A DNA stretch of 34,725 nt from a virus. The notes beneath the pieces are model-generated. The model searched no databases, was not told where the DNA came from, and saw only the letters and a program-made list of their open reading frames with translations. The stretch is taken from positions 1 to 34,725 of IMG/VR virus record IMGVR_UViG_3300029922_000199; one strand, 5' to 3'. This document shows positions 1 through 6,190 of the stretch, piece after piece; the stretch's first letter is position 1; the number at the start of each line of letters is the position of its first letter. The translations under genes were made by a program, and so were the position numbers.

Positions 1-17
1 CCCCATACTATAGAGAC

Positions 18-23
18 TGTCAA
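18..23 (-). promoter_or_regulatory. -35 box of a leftward promoter running off the window
   Basis: On the minus strand a perfect TTGACA lies here. With the 17-base spacer used everywhere else in this window its -10 box would fall just left of base 1. It is back to back with the rightward promoter at 48-76, as at the other divergent promoter pairs here. Only the -35 is visible. Confidence 0.4.
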
Positions 24-47
24 TCGAAAAATAATTTACTTTGGGGG

Positions 48-76
48 TTGACACCCTCACTACCCCATGCTATATT
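48..76 (+). promoter_or_regulatory. sigma70-type promoter (TTGACA-N17-TATATT)
   Basis: TTGACA at 48-53, a 17-base spacer and TATATT at 71-76. The predicted start is near base 83, about 17 bases before the first ATG, with a purine-rich ribosome binding site between. It drives the three small rightward genes that follow. Confidence 0.85.
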
Positions 77-99
77 GATAGGGAAGAGAGGGACGAGAG

Positions 100-282
100 A
101 TGAAAGCATTTTTTGATACTACAAAGGCCTTCGAAATTAAGAATCCTGTTTTTATGGGATTGGTCCACAAAGATAATGCCCAATGGGGTAGGTTCTGGAA
201 TGAAAAAGACGGGGAATACACGTCTTACATGGGATTAATGGCAACTGTAGAGAACGTGAAAGAAGAGTACGGATTTATCTAA
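100..282 (+). CDS. hypothetical phage protein, 60 aa
   Basis: I do not recognise a family. It is a small soluble protein rich in aromatic residues, with no membrane segment or Cys motif. The start is the first ATG after the promoter at 48-76 and has a GAGAGGGA-type ribosome binding site. It is the first gene of a three-gene rightward cassette at the left edge. Position and size suggest an early host-takeover protein, but that is inference from location only. Confidence 0.7.
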   Translation: MKAFFDTTKAFEIKNPVFMGLVHKDNAQWGRFWNEKDGEYTSYMGLMATVENVKEEYGFI

Positions 283-289
283 TAAACAC

Positions 290-310
290 CCCCGGACCAA
301 CCATCCGGGG
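290..310 (+). other. intergenic stem-loop
   Basis: CCCCGGA (290-296) pairs with TCCGGGG (304-310) around a 7-base loop. No U-run follows. The next ribosome binding site (GAGGGG, 312-317) begins directly after the stem, so this is more likely an mRNA processing or stability element than a terminator. Confidence 0.5.
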
Positions 311-323
311 AGAGGGGAATGAA

Positions 324-431
324 ATGGTATTCAGAAAGTACGCCGATAATTGCAATCGGTTCAAAGTTGAGAAGCCCGACGGCAAGTTTATTTGTGTGTC
401 ATTCTGGAAATGGTCCGTCATCTTTGACTAA
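324..431 (+). CDS. hypothetical micro-protein, 35 aa
   Basis: ATG at 324 follows a GAGGGG ribosome binding site at 6 bases and reads 35 codons to TAA. The product is basic and aromatic, starts MVFRKYADN and ends FWKWSVIFD, a plausible folded peptide. A second ATG at 319 opens another frame with a less protein-like product, so 324 is preferred. Family unknown. Confidence 0.6.
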   Translation: MVFRKYADNCNRFKVEKPDGKFICVSFWKWSVIFD

Positions 432-457
432 CCGCTAACTAACGAAAGGGGGATGGG

Positions 458-673
458 ATGAACGAACATAAAAAAGCAATCCTCGAACTGGGACACAATG
501 GAGACCATTATATATGGCCAGAATCTGACTATGGAAAATGCTATGTGTATCGGTGTTGGGATACATTAGTATTGATGGAAATACCTATGTATGGTGGTAA
601 CCCTTCTTTCTCTGGAACTTATCACATTTCAAGAGTTGATGATCTTATTGCTAATGTTGAGCGCTGGACATGA
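458..673 (+). CDS. hypothetical phage protein, 71 aa
   Basis: Small soluble protein with many aromatic and acidic residues and no recognised domain. The ATG follows a strong GAAAGGGGGA ribosome binding site. It is the last gene of the rightward cassette and ends a few bases before a stem-loop shared with the converging terL transcript. Confidence 0.7.
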   Translation: MNEHKKAILELGHNGDHYIWPESDYGKCYVYRCWDTLVLMEIPMYGGNPSFSGTYHISRVDDLIANVERWT

Positions 674-701
674 CTAACCCCTTCTTTCGGGCGGGGGTTA
701 G
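674..701. terminator. convergent stem-loop between the left cassette and terL
   Basis: CTAACCCC (674-681) pairs with GGGGTTAG (694-701), an 8-bp stem. It begins directly after the TGA of the rightward gene and overlaps the TAA of terL on the other strand. There is no long U-run either way, so it may act as an mRNA end or pause rather than a strong intrinsic terminator. Confidence 0.5.
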
Positions 702-1966
702 CGACCGTGGTTCCTGACCATGGAATATAGATCGAAGAAATCAGGATCAGCGGAAACCATGCGGAAAACAACATACTCCAAAGAGTCACAAAAGTCACTC
801 GCTTCCGGGTGAACTGCGGCTTTTTGGGGTTTTCCGTTGTCATCATAGCAACGTGTTTTCCAGGCCAGAATTAGATTCTTTACTGACTTGCAAACCTTCA
901 ATCTACCAGTGGCCAGCATCTTGTTTACGATGAAAACGCGCTCACTAATTGGCGGGTTAATGTTGGCTTGTTTTACATCCATTCCAGCTTGCATGAAAGA
1001 CGACATTTGAGCCTGAATAATCATCTTGCCGGAAGCGTCGGGATAATATGGGATTTCTTGACTAGGAAAATCCCGCCTAATATCTTCTGCCGCCATAGTG
1101 AAGTCTTTGAAACAAAACTCTTTGATGACGTACAGTGTCCCTGCCCTTTTAATGACAGCATTAGCGCAACTTGCCGCCGAGTTCATATCCTGGCCAACCG
1201 ACACCGTTTCCAGGTCTTCGGCCATCATGTCATTTACAACGCAATCACGCTCATTAAAGGCGGGATAGCATCTTCCCGAAGTGAGGTTTACGAACTCACC
1301 ATTTAGGTATGCCTCCCGTTCGTTCTCATCGTACAGGGCGTAAAGTCGCTGATAGTATGCCGGGTCAAGAAAGGTATTTAGTTCAGTTCGTCCACGGATG
1401 ATAACGAATGGTAATGCCTTTTCTCTCAGGTCTTCCGTGATCTGGTAAACGCCGCGCATACCCTGGGCAGTCGTAGTGAACACGGTAAAGGGCCGTCTAC
1501 CATCGGGCAACGGAACACGCGTACGCTCCTGAACTGCCTCGAATGCAAGCATGGCCCGGCTCTGCTCAAGTTCGTCAATTTCGTCCACGATGCTTATCGC
1601 GCTGTTTACACCATAGATCGCCGTTGGGTTTTCGGTAGGAATTACAACAAACTTAACCGAACCGATATAGATGACGTTTTCCTGCTTGTCGTATCTGTGG
1701 GGTATTTTCCCCATAATCAAAGCCTTAGAAAGTTCTTGCCAGATAGTTTTTCGGAATAGTGTAATTGTAGTCGAGAACACTGCGCACGTAACCTGATGAC
1801 CGTTGTATTTTCCTGCTATCGAAAGAATCAAAGCTACTGCCGCCGTGGATTTACCTGATGCGTAACCTCCGATTAAAAACCAGTATTCCACCCCTCGGTA
1901 TTCCTCTTGCCACGGCATATTGACAAGTTGGGCCTGATGTTTCAAAAGCGTTAGTTCATGTTTCAT
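698..1966 (-). CDS. terL: terminase large subunit (packaging ATPase-nuclease)
   Basis: The DNA packaging motor: an N-terminal ATPase drives DNA into the capsid and a C-terminal RNase H-like nuclease cuts the concatemer. Visible are a Walker A motif GGYASGKST near residues 33-41, Walker B SIVDEID near 125-131, an FTTT coupling motif near 163, and nuclease acidic residues in GQDMNS (D260) and ASDFCDSLEY near the C-terminus. The 422 aa length fits a compact TerL. The ATG at 1966 has GGGAG 5 bases upstream and overlaps the stop of the upstream homing endonuclease (ATGA), so the upstream TTG at 1978 is not needed. TerS lies 2.5 kb away and is separated by other genes. Confidence 0.95.
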   Translation of the reverse strand: MKHELTLLKHQAQLVNMPWQEEYRGVEYWFLIGGYASGKSTAAVALILSIAGKYNGHQVTCAVFSTTITLFRKTIWQELSKALIMGKIPHRYDKQENVIYIGSVKFVVIPTENPTAIYGVNSAISIVDEIDELEQSRAMLAFEAVQERTRVPLPDGRRPFTVFTTTAQGMRGVYQITEDLREKALPFVIIRGRTELNTFLDPAYYQRLYALYDENEREAYLNGEFVNLTSGRCYPAFNERDCVVNDMMAEDLETVSVGQDMNSAASCANAVIKRAGTLYVIKEFCFKDFTMAAEDIRRDFPSQEIPYYPDASGKMIIQAQMSSFMQAGMDVKQANINPPISERVFIVNKMLATGRLKVCKSVKNLILAWKTRCYDDNGKPQKAAVHPEASDFCDSLEYVVFRMVSADPDFFDLYSMVRNHGR

Positions 1967-2586
1967 GCAAACTCCCAATGATAGCCGGAAGAGGTTTTAG
2001 ACTGTCTTCTAAGGCAATGCGATATTTTACCACCGTCTTTTGATCCCATGGCAATACCAGCATCTTGTATGCTTTTATACACAATACCAGTTTCTACACA
2101 TCTTACCCGCTTAGATAGCTTTGCTTTTCTGTCTTCTGAAATTGTTCTACCCCTGTGTGCATCACCAATTCTTTTTCTAGTTATTTCTGAAGTCACCTTA
2201 CCAATTTGCCATGCACTCATTTTCTTCTTTGTTTCTTCAGAATGAGTTCTTCCTAATTGAGATTTTACACATTTGAGCCTAGTCTCATCCGACATTCTAC
2301 CGTGTTGACCACTAATCTTTAGATTATACCCATCCGGGTGAAGTGTCTTGTTTTCTGTTATTGCTAGAGCTTCCAATCTGTCTAGTTCCTTTTGATCGTC
2401 AATACCTCGATTTAATACAATGTACTCGAAAGCATTATAGCCATGTTTCTTAATTGCATTGTGAAACTTGGGGCAACCGCCGTTAGGATGCTGATGATCC
2501 CATTTCCTTTGTTCTTCATTCCAAGTCTGACCACAATAACCTTTTCCGGTAACCTTATGCCGGTACATATAGATAATTCCTTCCAT
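1963..2586 (-). CDS. GIY-YIG homing endonuclease with NUMOD3 and NUMOD1 modules
   Basis: A free-standing homing endonuclease. The N-terminus has the GIY-YIG core (GIIYMYR, then GYCGQTW), the middle carries NUMOD3-type repeats (SDETRLK, HSEETKKKMS, ISEDRKAKLS), and the C-terminus has a NUMOD1-like DNA-binding domain ending SGYHWEFA. These modules position the nuclease on a long DNA site. The ATG at 2586 has GGTGAG upstream; a TTG at 2598 is possible but less likely. Its TGA overlaps the terL ATG, so the two genes are translationally coupled. The gene is more AT-rich than terL, consistent with recent invasion next to a conserved packaging gene. Confidence 0.9.
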   Translation of the reverse strand: MEGIIYMYRHKVTGKGYCGQTWNEEQRKWDHQHPNGGCPKFHNAIKKHGYNAFEYIVLNRGIDDQKELDRLEALAITENKTLHPDGYNLKISGQHGRMSDETRLKCVKSQLGRTHSEETKKKMSAWQIGKVTSEITRKRIGDAHRGRTISEDRKAKLSKRVRCVETGIVYKSIQDAGIAMGSKDGGKISHCLRRQSKTSSGYHWEFA

Positions 2587-2599
2587 ACAACTCACCAAA

Positions 2600-2674
2600 T
2601 AAAAAAGCCCTTGACTGACCCCCGCTGGCGAACGGTTCGGGATGATAGTAGCATCCCTGGGTCAATCAAAGGCT
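2600..2674 (-). terminator. terminator/attenuator-like stem-loop before the GIY-YIG and terL genes
   Basis: On the minus strand a 16-base arm (2674-2659) pairs with a second arm (2621-2606) at about 14 of 16 positions, and a run of T follows at 2606-2601. The 37-base interior can form further hairpins, for example GGGATG/CATCCC at 2639-2657. The ribosome binding site of the homing endonuclease begins only about 5 bases past the T-run. With the promoter at 2679-2707 this hairpin would be made as soon as transcription starts, so it looks like an attenuator or a short terminated RNA. Confidence 0.7.
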
Positions 2675-2678
2675 CTTG

Positions 2679-2707
2679 ATATTGCTCTACTATAGCGCAA
2701 CTGTCAA
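2679..2707 (-). promoter_or_regulatory. probable promoter for GIY-YIG/terL (TTGACA-N17-CAATAT)
   Basis: A perfect -35 (minus-strand TTGACA, 2707-2702), a 17-base spacer and a weak -10 CAATAT (2684-2679). The predicted start is about 2672, just inside the stem-loop at 2600-2674. The weak -10 makes it less certain than the other promoters in this window. Confidence 0.55.
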
Positions 2708-2811
2708 TTCATCGCCAGAATCCTTGACGATGAAATAGTAACATATCGCGCTTTATTTATGGAAGGTCAACCAACCCTAAGCCATTCCGGGAGGAAAGTC
2801 TAGGAAAGTGG

Positions 2812-2985
2812 TTAGTCAACGGTATGGAGAATGGCTGTCATTTTGAATGGATGGCTTTCTGTTTCCATCCGATAGACAATGCATTTCCGCTTCTTCCAAA
2901 GTACAATAGCCCTTTTGTGAAATGCGCCTTGAAGAATATCCCAACCCTTCATAGTCCTAACCTTCAAAGGTATCTCTTCACTCAT
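2812..2985 (-). CDS. hypothetical basic protein, 57 aa
   Basis: Reads from ATG at 2985 (GAGG 8 bases upstream) to TAA at 2812. The product begins MSEEIPLKVRTMKGWD and is Lys/Arg-rich (LWKKRKCIVYR). Its ATG overlaps the TGA of the upstream reading frame (ATGA), which supports both. No domain recognised. It is the last gene of the operon starting at 3881. Confidence 0.7.
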   Translation of the reverse strand: MSEEIPLKVRTMKGWDILQGAFHKRAIVLWKKRKCIVYRMETESHPFKMTAILHTVD

Positions 2986-3085
2986 TCAATCAACCTCGCC
3001 AGTTCGCAGTCGGGGGAGTGGTCGTAGGGGTTTGACGTGGCTAGACACCCGCAAAAATGATTAGCCCGTACACTGCAATTTCCAT
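2982..3085 (-). pseudogene. tiny lipoprotein-like gene with an apparent -1 frameshift
   Basis: Translation starts at ATG 3085, which overlaps the TAA of the upstream gene and has GGGGGAG 5 bases upstream, but the frame stops after 14 codons (MEIAVYGLIIFAGV). A -1 shift near the T5/GGG tract (about 3050) gives a 34-residue product with a hydrophobic start, a lipobox-like FAGC and a tail ending DCELARLIE. Its TGA at 2982 overlaps the next ATG (ATGA). Coupled signals at both ends argue that this is one gene, either broken by a 1-base indel or using programmed frameshifting. The whole span is 104 bases, one short of a multiple of three. Confidence 0.45.
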
Positions 3086-3315
3086 TATTTCTCCCCCTTA
3101 TTCCGTTCGGCGAGCATAGCATCGGCGTACCGATATGACCATTGTGCGTTAGCCGAGAACTCATACGCATTGTTTGGTGCGTTCCTCATGGACTGACCCG
3201 CGAACCAATCGCGGAGGCCTTCCTCCGTCTGCATGTTCTTGATTTCCTCACCAGTTGGAAATACCTGCGTACCAGTGTGATTCGTTTTCATAGCCGCTCC
3301 CCCGTCATCTTTCAT
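3085..3315 (-). CDS. hypothetical phage protein, 76 aa
   Basis: Soluble protein containing GLRDWFAGQSM and YRYADAMLAERNK. This pattern (RDWFAGQA followed by YxxADAML) is common in short phage proteins of unknown function and resembles the DUF4062/RdgC-neighbour type seen in enterobacterial phages. The start overlaps the upstream stop (ATGA) and the stop overlaps the next start (TAATG), so it belongs to a tightly coupled operon. Confidence 0.8.
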   Translation of the reverse strand: MKDDGGAAMKTNHTGTQVFPTGEEIKNMQTEEGLRDWFAGQSMRNAPNNAYEFSANAQWSYRYADAMLAERNKGEK

Positions 3316-3542
3316 TCCTCATTCCTCAACAGGATCGTGCCGTGGAAGTCGGTGAATTGGTCGGAATACCATGTATCATCCCAATATCCCAACGGAGTTC
3401 CACCGAATGCATTCTTTTCCCTGTAAACGACCGTTCCATACCGTTCAGAGATAAACAATACAACCACGTCAAATCCTTTCATCAACTTCGGAAACCCCTT
3501 ACCCTCATCCTTAACCGGGTCGGTGATAATGGTGGAGATCAT
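3312..3542 (-). CDS. hypothetical phage protein, 76 aa
   Basis: The product has an aromatic C-terminal half (YWDDTWYSDQFTDFHG) preceded by strands, and looks like a small beta protein. ATG 3542 overlaps the TGA of the upstream micro-gene (ATGA) and is preferred to the TTG at 3557. The function is not recognisable. Coupled to the next gene through ATGA at 3312-3315. Confidence 0.7.
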   Translation of the reverse strand: MISTIITDPVKDEGKGFPKLMKGFDVVVLFISERYGTVVYREKNAFGGTPLGYWDDTWYSDQFTDFHGTILLRNEE

Positions 3543-3673
3543 ACCTTTGCATCCCAATAGTCAATAACTCGCTCGGCGATCCGTTCAGCCAACTGGAAAT
3601 AGAAGTCGCCCCCGGATTCCTCATAGAAAATCCTCAGAATCATTTTCTTATCCTCGTCCATTTCTTCACTCAT
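3539..3673 (-). CDS. hypothetical acidic protein, 44 aa
   Basis: Begins MSEEMDEDKKMILRIFYEE and ends RVIDYWDAKV, probably a short helical protein. A GGGGTG ribosome binding site lies 5 bases before the ATG. It is the first gene after the promoter at 3853-3881 and is separated from it by a leader of about 170 bases. Its TGA overlaps the next ATG. Confidence 0.7.
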   Translation of the reverse strand: MSEEMDEDKKMILRIFYEESGGDFYFQLAERIAERVIDYWDAKV

Positions 3674-3846
3674 CCCCACACCCCCTATATTGGCCGTCTT
3701 TCCGACCTGTCATCTGTATAACCTACAGAAAGATAGCACCTTACGGGTGCAAGTCGTCTGGACTCCCAAGTGATCATAGAAGGACGGTGCCGACCCATCC
3801 AAATCCCAGAACCTTAGCCGTTAGTTTATTTCTAACACTTGGTCGT
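3674..3846 (-). ncRNA. structured 5' leader RNA of a small-gene operon
   Basis: The transcript from the promoter at 3853-3881 would carry about 170 untranslated bases. Read on the minus strand it can form a closing helix CCAAGTG (3842-3836) with CACTTGG (3772-3766). This encloses GTTAG/CTAAC (3836-3820) and a 6-bp GGATGG/CCGTCC helix (3800-3782). Two more hairpins follow: GCACC/GGTGC (3750-3736) and CTGTA/TACAG (3728-3714). I recognise no known riboswitch class. That it acts as a cis-regulator or stable RNA is inference from structure and length. Confidence 0.45.
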
Positions 3847-3852
3847 ATCACC

Positions 3853-3881
3853 ATCCTATCACAACCTATCCACCGTGTCAA
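3853..3881 (-). promoter_or_regulatory. sigma70-type promoter (TTGACA-N17-TAGGAT), leftward
   Basis: Minus-strand TTGACA at 3881-3876, a 17-base spacer and TAGGAT at 3858-3853. It faces away from the rightward promoter at 3906-3934, with 24 bases between the two -35 boxes. It starts the structured leader and the small-gene operon ending at 2812. Confidence 0.8.
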
Positions 3882-3905
3882 CCATAAAACCATCGAAAGA
3901 TTCGG

Positions 3906-3934
3906 TTGACAGTGTTGGTAGTCCGTGGTATACT
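3906..3934 (+). promoter_or_regulatory. sigma70-type promoter (TTGACA-N17-TATACT), rightward
   Basis: TTGACA 3906-3911, a 17-base spacer and TATACT 3929-3934. Drives the three-gene rightward cassette 3956-4477. Confidence 0.85.
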
Positions 3935-3955
3935 GGTTTAAGAGTGAGGGAAGAT

Positions 3956-4099
3956 ATGAACACCGACAAGAACGAAATCAAACTTCCAGTACATCTTCAA
4001 GCCGCACTGGACAAGTACAATGCCAAGCTTGAAGCGTTTGGATTCACGGTGACCGACGTTACACCAGTCGGATACGGAAACATGTCTGATGACGAATAA
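3956..4099 (+). CDS. hypothetical phage protein, 47 aa
   Basis: Starts MNTDKNEIKLPVHLQAALDK and has a helical N-terminal half and an acidic tail. ATG 3956 is chosen because it lies downstream of the promoter and has GAGGGAAG before it; the longer upstream frame would start before the transcription start. Function unknown. Confidence 0.7.
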   Translation: MNTDKNEIKLPVHLQAALDKYNAKLEAFGFTVTDVTPVGYGNMSDDE

Positions 4100-4298
4100 A
4101 TGGCGGTACTTCAGCAAGTGGCGGGGATGCTGGTGCGAGTTCAGCACGCCACCTGGTGAAGTGGAATTGGCAAAGATGAGGCTTTTTCGTTATAGATTGG
4201 AATTGAATGGTGTTGAGGGCGTGCCAAGCTATAAAAGACACGTGACATTCTATGAAGAGTTCTACGAAAAGAATAGAAATATTTTAGGGGGAGAATAA
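4089..4298 (+). CDS. hypothetical phage protein, 69 aa
   Basis: Basic, aromatic product (MTNKWRYFSKWRGCWCEF at the start). It overlaps the previous gene by 11 bases and the next start by TAATG. The ribosome binding site is weak, so coupling to the upstream gene is likely. The family is not recognised. Confidence 0.65.
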   Translation: MTNKWRYFSKWRGCWCEFSTPPGEVELAKMRLFRYRLELNGVEGVPSYKRHVTFYEEFYEKNRNILGGE

Positions 4299-4477
4299 TG
4301 AACGAAGAAGAAAACAAGTGCTTTATTCGCGGTGCCGCATTGGTGCTCGCTGAAATCGCATGCGGTAACAATGTCAAAATGGCTTTAAAGTCTTGTGGTA
4401 TCAAGTCTTTGCAAGACCTGGAAGATGCCGAGGTTTCTTATCTTGACGTTGATCGACTCAGGTTTGTTTGGGAATAA
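4298..4477 (+). CDS. hypothetical phage protein, 59 aa
   Basis: ATG at 4298 overlaps the previous TAA and has AGGGGGAG upstream. The product begins MNEEENKCFIRGAALV and ends LRFVWE, mostly helical with three Cys that do not form a clear metal motif. It is the last gene of the cassette and converges on terS. Confidence 0.65.
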   Translation: MNEEENKCFIRGAALVLAEIACGNNVKMALKSCGIKSLQDLEDAEVSYLDVDRLRFVWE

Positions 4478-4492
4478 CCCACACTCCCGACC

Positions 4493-4969
4493 TCACTCCG
4501 GGGTTTTGGTGGGGAGGTGAAGCTCTACATTACTCATATCGGTGATAGGCTCAACCGTAATCCGAAGGCCACCAGATTCACTTACTGACTCGGGTTGCTT
4601 ATCTCTCCACTTATCCGGCCTTCGATTCTTTAGCCAATTCAAAGCGGCACCCGGTTCAGGGGCTATGTGAACATCATATTCAGCATCCTCAAGTGACCCA
4701 CCCACAACGACTTGCTTCTTCAATCGCAGGTCGTATCCGAGGGCACGTTTAAGGAAAGCGTTCTCGACTCTATCGTCGATAGAAGAGGCCCCGGATTGAA
4801 CCTTCTCTGAAAAATCGGGATATTCTATCTTCCAAGCGTAAAATGTACTGACGTTTATCCCCAAACCCTTAGCAATTTCCTCGTTCGTTAACCCCTGTTT
4901 TGCAAGGGCACCGGCCATTTTGGGAGTAGTGTTTGGATCGTACAGGCTGGGCCGTCCTGGTTCTGCCAT
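4493..4969 (-). CDS. terS: terminase small subunit-like DNA-binding protein
   Basis: TerS recognises the packaging site and delivers DNA to TerL. The 158 aa product has an N-terminal helix-turn-helix (LTNEEIAKGLGINVSTFYAW, about residues 26-45) of the type used by TerS proteins with homeodomain-like HTHs, and the ALNWLKNRRPDKWRDK segment near residues 108-123 that recurs in this family. It is last in the leftward operon beginning near 8854. Between it and terL lie a rightward cassette and a separate leftward operon, which is unusual since the two genes are normally adjacent. Confidence 0.85.
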   Translation of the reverse strand: MAEPGRPSLYDPNTTPKMAGALAKQGLTNEEIAKGLGINVSTFYAWKIEYPDFSEKVQSGASSIDDRVENAFLKRALGYDLRLKKQVVVGGSLEDAEYDVHIAPEPGAALNWLKNRRPDKWRDKQPESVSESGGLRITVEPITDMSNVELHLPTKTPE

Positions 4970-4978
4970 TCCGAAAGG

Positions 4979-5212
4979 TTACTCTAGTTTGGGCGAGATT
5001 GCAAGTTCGTCAATGTAATAGATGATTGCGGATGTCATGTCAGAGTATGAACAACCAGCATATTTACCAAGGACGGTTTCTAACATTGGTTCACCAGGAT
5101 AATCCTTTCTCACCATATCAATGTATTCATCTTCCATTGGCACAGCATCGTAAAGATTGGCAATTCTGTATGCGAACGCCATGACCTTCAAATCGTTTAC
5201 AATTTCTTTCAT
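4979..5212 (-). CDS. hypothetical phage protein, 77 aa
   Basis: Helical soluble product starting MKEIVNDLKVMAFAYR. No domain recognised. GGAG precedes the ATG by about 6 bases. It sits directly upstream of terS in the same operon. Confidence 0.7.
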   Translation of the reverse strand: MKEIVNDLKVMAFAYRIANLYDAVPMEDEYIDMVRKDYPGEPMLETVLGKYAGCSYSDMTSAIIYYIDELAISPKLE

Positions 5213-5215
5213 CCC

Positions 5216-5413
5216 TCACTCCTCTGCTTTGGGGTCAACGATGGTCCACGAATAGATGTAATCATATTCAAAGGACAATTCTACCCCGTCATCAAACGAA
5301 AACACTAGGCAATCATTCATGCCATCATCAATGCGACATGACAAGATCTTTTTACCACTGATCGAACTAGAAAGAAGTTCAATCGTTTTTCTACCGAAAT
5401 CAATATCTTTCAC
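5216..5413 (-). CDS. hypothetical phage protein, 65 aa
   Basis: Starts at GTG 5413, which follows the TAG of the upstream gene with no gap, with GGGTGAAG as the ribosome binding site. The product looks like an alternating beta protein (CLVFSFDDGVELSFEYDY). Function unknown. Confidence 0.65.
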   Translation of the reverse strand: MKDIDFGRKTIELLSSSISGKKILSCRIDDGMNDCLVFSFDDGVELSFEYDYIYSWTIVDPKAEE

Positions 5414-5611
5414 CTACTTCACCCTGGGTGGTTGGGGAAGTTCTGACCAGTATTCGACTTCATTGACATCGCGCCAATAATCATCGCCGTCTTCACCGTC
5501 CCAACAAACGTCATCCGGGTTCCAATATCGAATAAAGATACCATCATGATACCAAACAAGATATTGCCGATTCCACTTAGGAAGATTACTTTGAACACTC
5601 ACCCATTCCAT
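5414..5611 (-). CDS. DUF551-like protein
   Basis: Begins MEWVSVQSNLPKWN and ends EYWSELPQPPRVK. The combination of an N-terminal W-x-S-V...LP and a C-terminal YW-x-x-LP-x-PP is the signature of DUF551, a small phage/prophage family of unknown function. The ATG at 5611 is favoured because GGTGG lies 4 bases upstream; ATGs at 5614 and 5632 are alternatives. Same operon as terS. Confidence 0.75.
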   Translation of the reverse strand: MEWVSVQSNLPKWNRQYLVWYHDGIFIRYWNPDDVCWDGEDGDDYWRDVNEVEYWSELPQPPRVK

Positions 5612-5621
5612 CATTCCACCA

Positions 5622-5846
5622 TTAGAATTCATACTTAGCCTTCTTATACCCCATGGATTCGTTCAATTCCTCAAGTGTCCAAGTCCTTTCTAATCCGCTT
5701 ATCTGCCATTCATAATAGCCGCTCTCGTGTTCCCCCGTAGAATCATTGAATTGTTCACCATAGTAGTTTGGGAAAAAACTCACTCCATGTTTTTCTAAAA
5801 CAGACTTTAGATCAGAATAAAATGTTTGTAGTTCTGTTTCCATCAT
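5622..5846 (-). CDS. hypothetical phage protein, 73-74 aa
   Basis: Soluble product with an aromatic core (YYGEQF, GYYEWQISGLERTWTLEEL). Two adjacent ATGs follow GGAGGTGGA; the first overlaps the upstream TGA (ATGA), the second (5843) has the better spacing. The initiation region shares the 13-base string GGTGGAATGATGG with the next gene's start. Confidence 0.7.
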   Translation of the reverse strand: MMETELQTFYSDLKSVLEKHGVSFFPNYYGEQFNDSTGEHESGYYEWQISGLERTWTLEELNESMGYKKAKYEF

Positions 5847-6190
5847 TCCACCTCCAATTGGTCCATGAACTCCATGATATGCCTTGCACCGTCTTTGTAA
5901 ATGGCCAAATCCGCAAGGCTCATTCCACTCTCACCAGTATCGTAGTAATATAACCCCCTAGCCAACCGTTCGATCATATTGCGTCTTGGCCTCCATTCAC
6001 CATTCCAATTGTGTGGCCTTCCCGGTTCATCCATACGTCTAAATCCTGAAATGGATTTATTTTCTATTTTAATAACCTCATTTATAGCACTTTGACTAAC
6101 GCCCCGTCCTCGTTCAACATCCATCTTTTTATTCCTCCTCTTCATCCTTTCCTCAAAAATCATGCTCATCATTGCTAGGGACATATCCAC
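5843..6190 (-). CDS. XRE-like helix-turn-helix protein
   Basis: Residues about 25-80 read like a Cro/C1-type HTH (GVSQSAINEVIKIENKSISG, then RRNMIERLARGL), interrupted by a Trp/Pro-rich insert (GRPHNWNGEWRP). This points to a transcriptional regulator of the XRE superfamily. A GTG at 6190 and an ATG at 6184 are both possible starts. It lies mid-operon rather than at a divergent promoter, so a classical repressor role is not shown. Confidence 0.6.
   Translation of the reverse strand: MDMSLAMMSMIFEERMKRRNKKMDVERGRGVSQSAINEVIKIENKSISGFRRMDEPGRPHNWNGEWRPRRNMIERLARGLYYYDTGESGMSLADLAIYKDGARHIMEFMDQLEVE

Noticed and set aside
4478-4520. GC-rich stretch between the converging small gene and terS, possible terminator
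   Set aside because: The best stem is short and imperfect and the T-run is only four bases, so I could not support a terminator.
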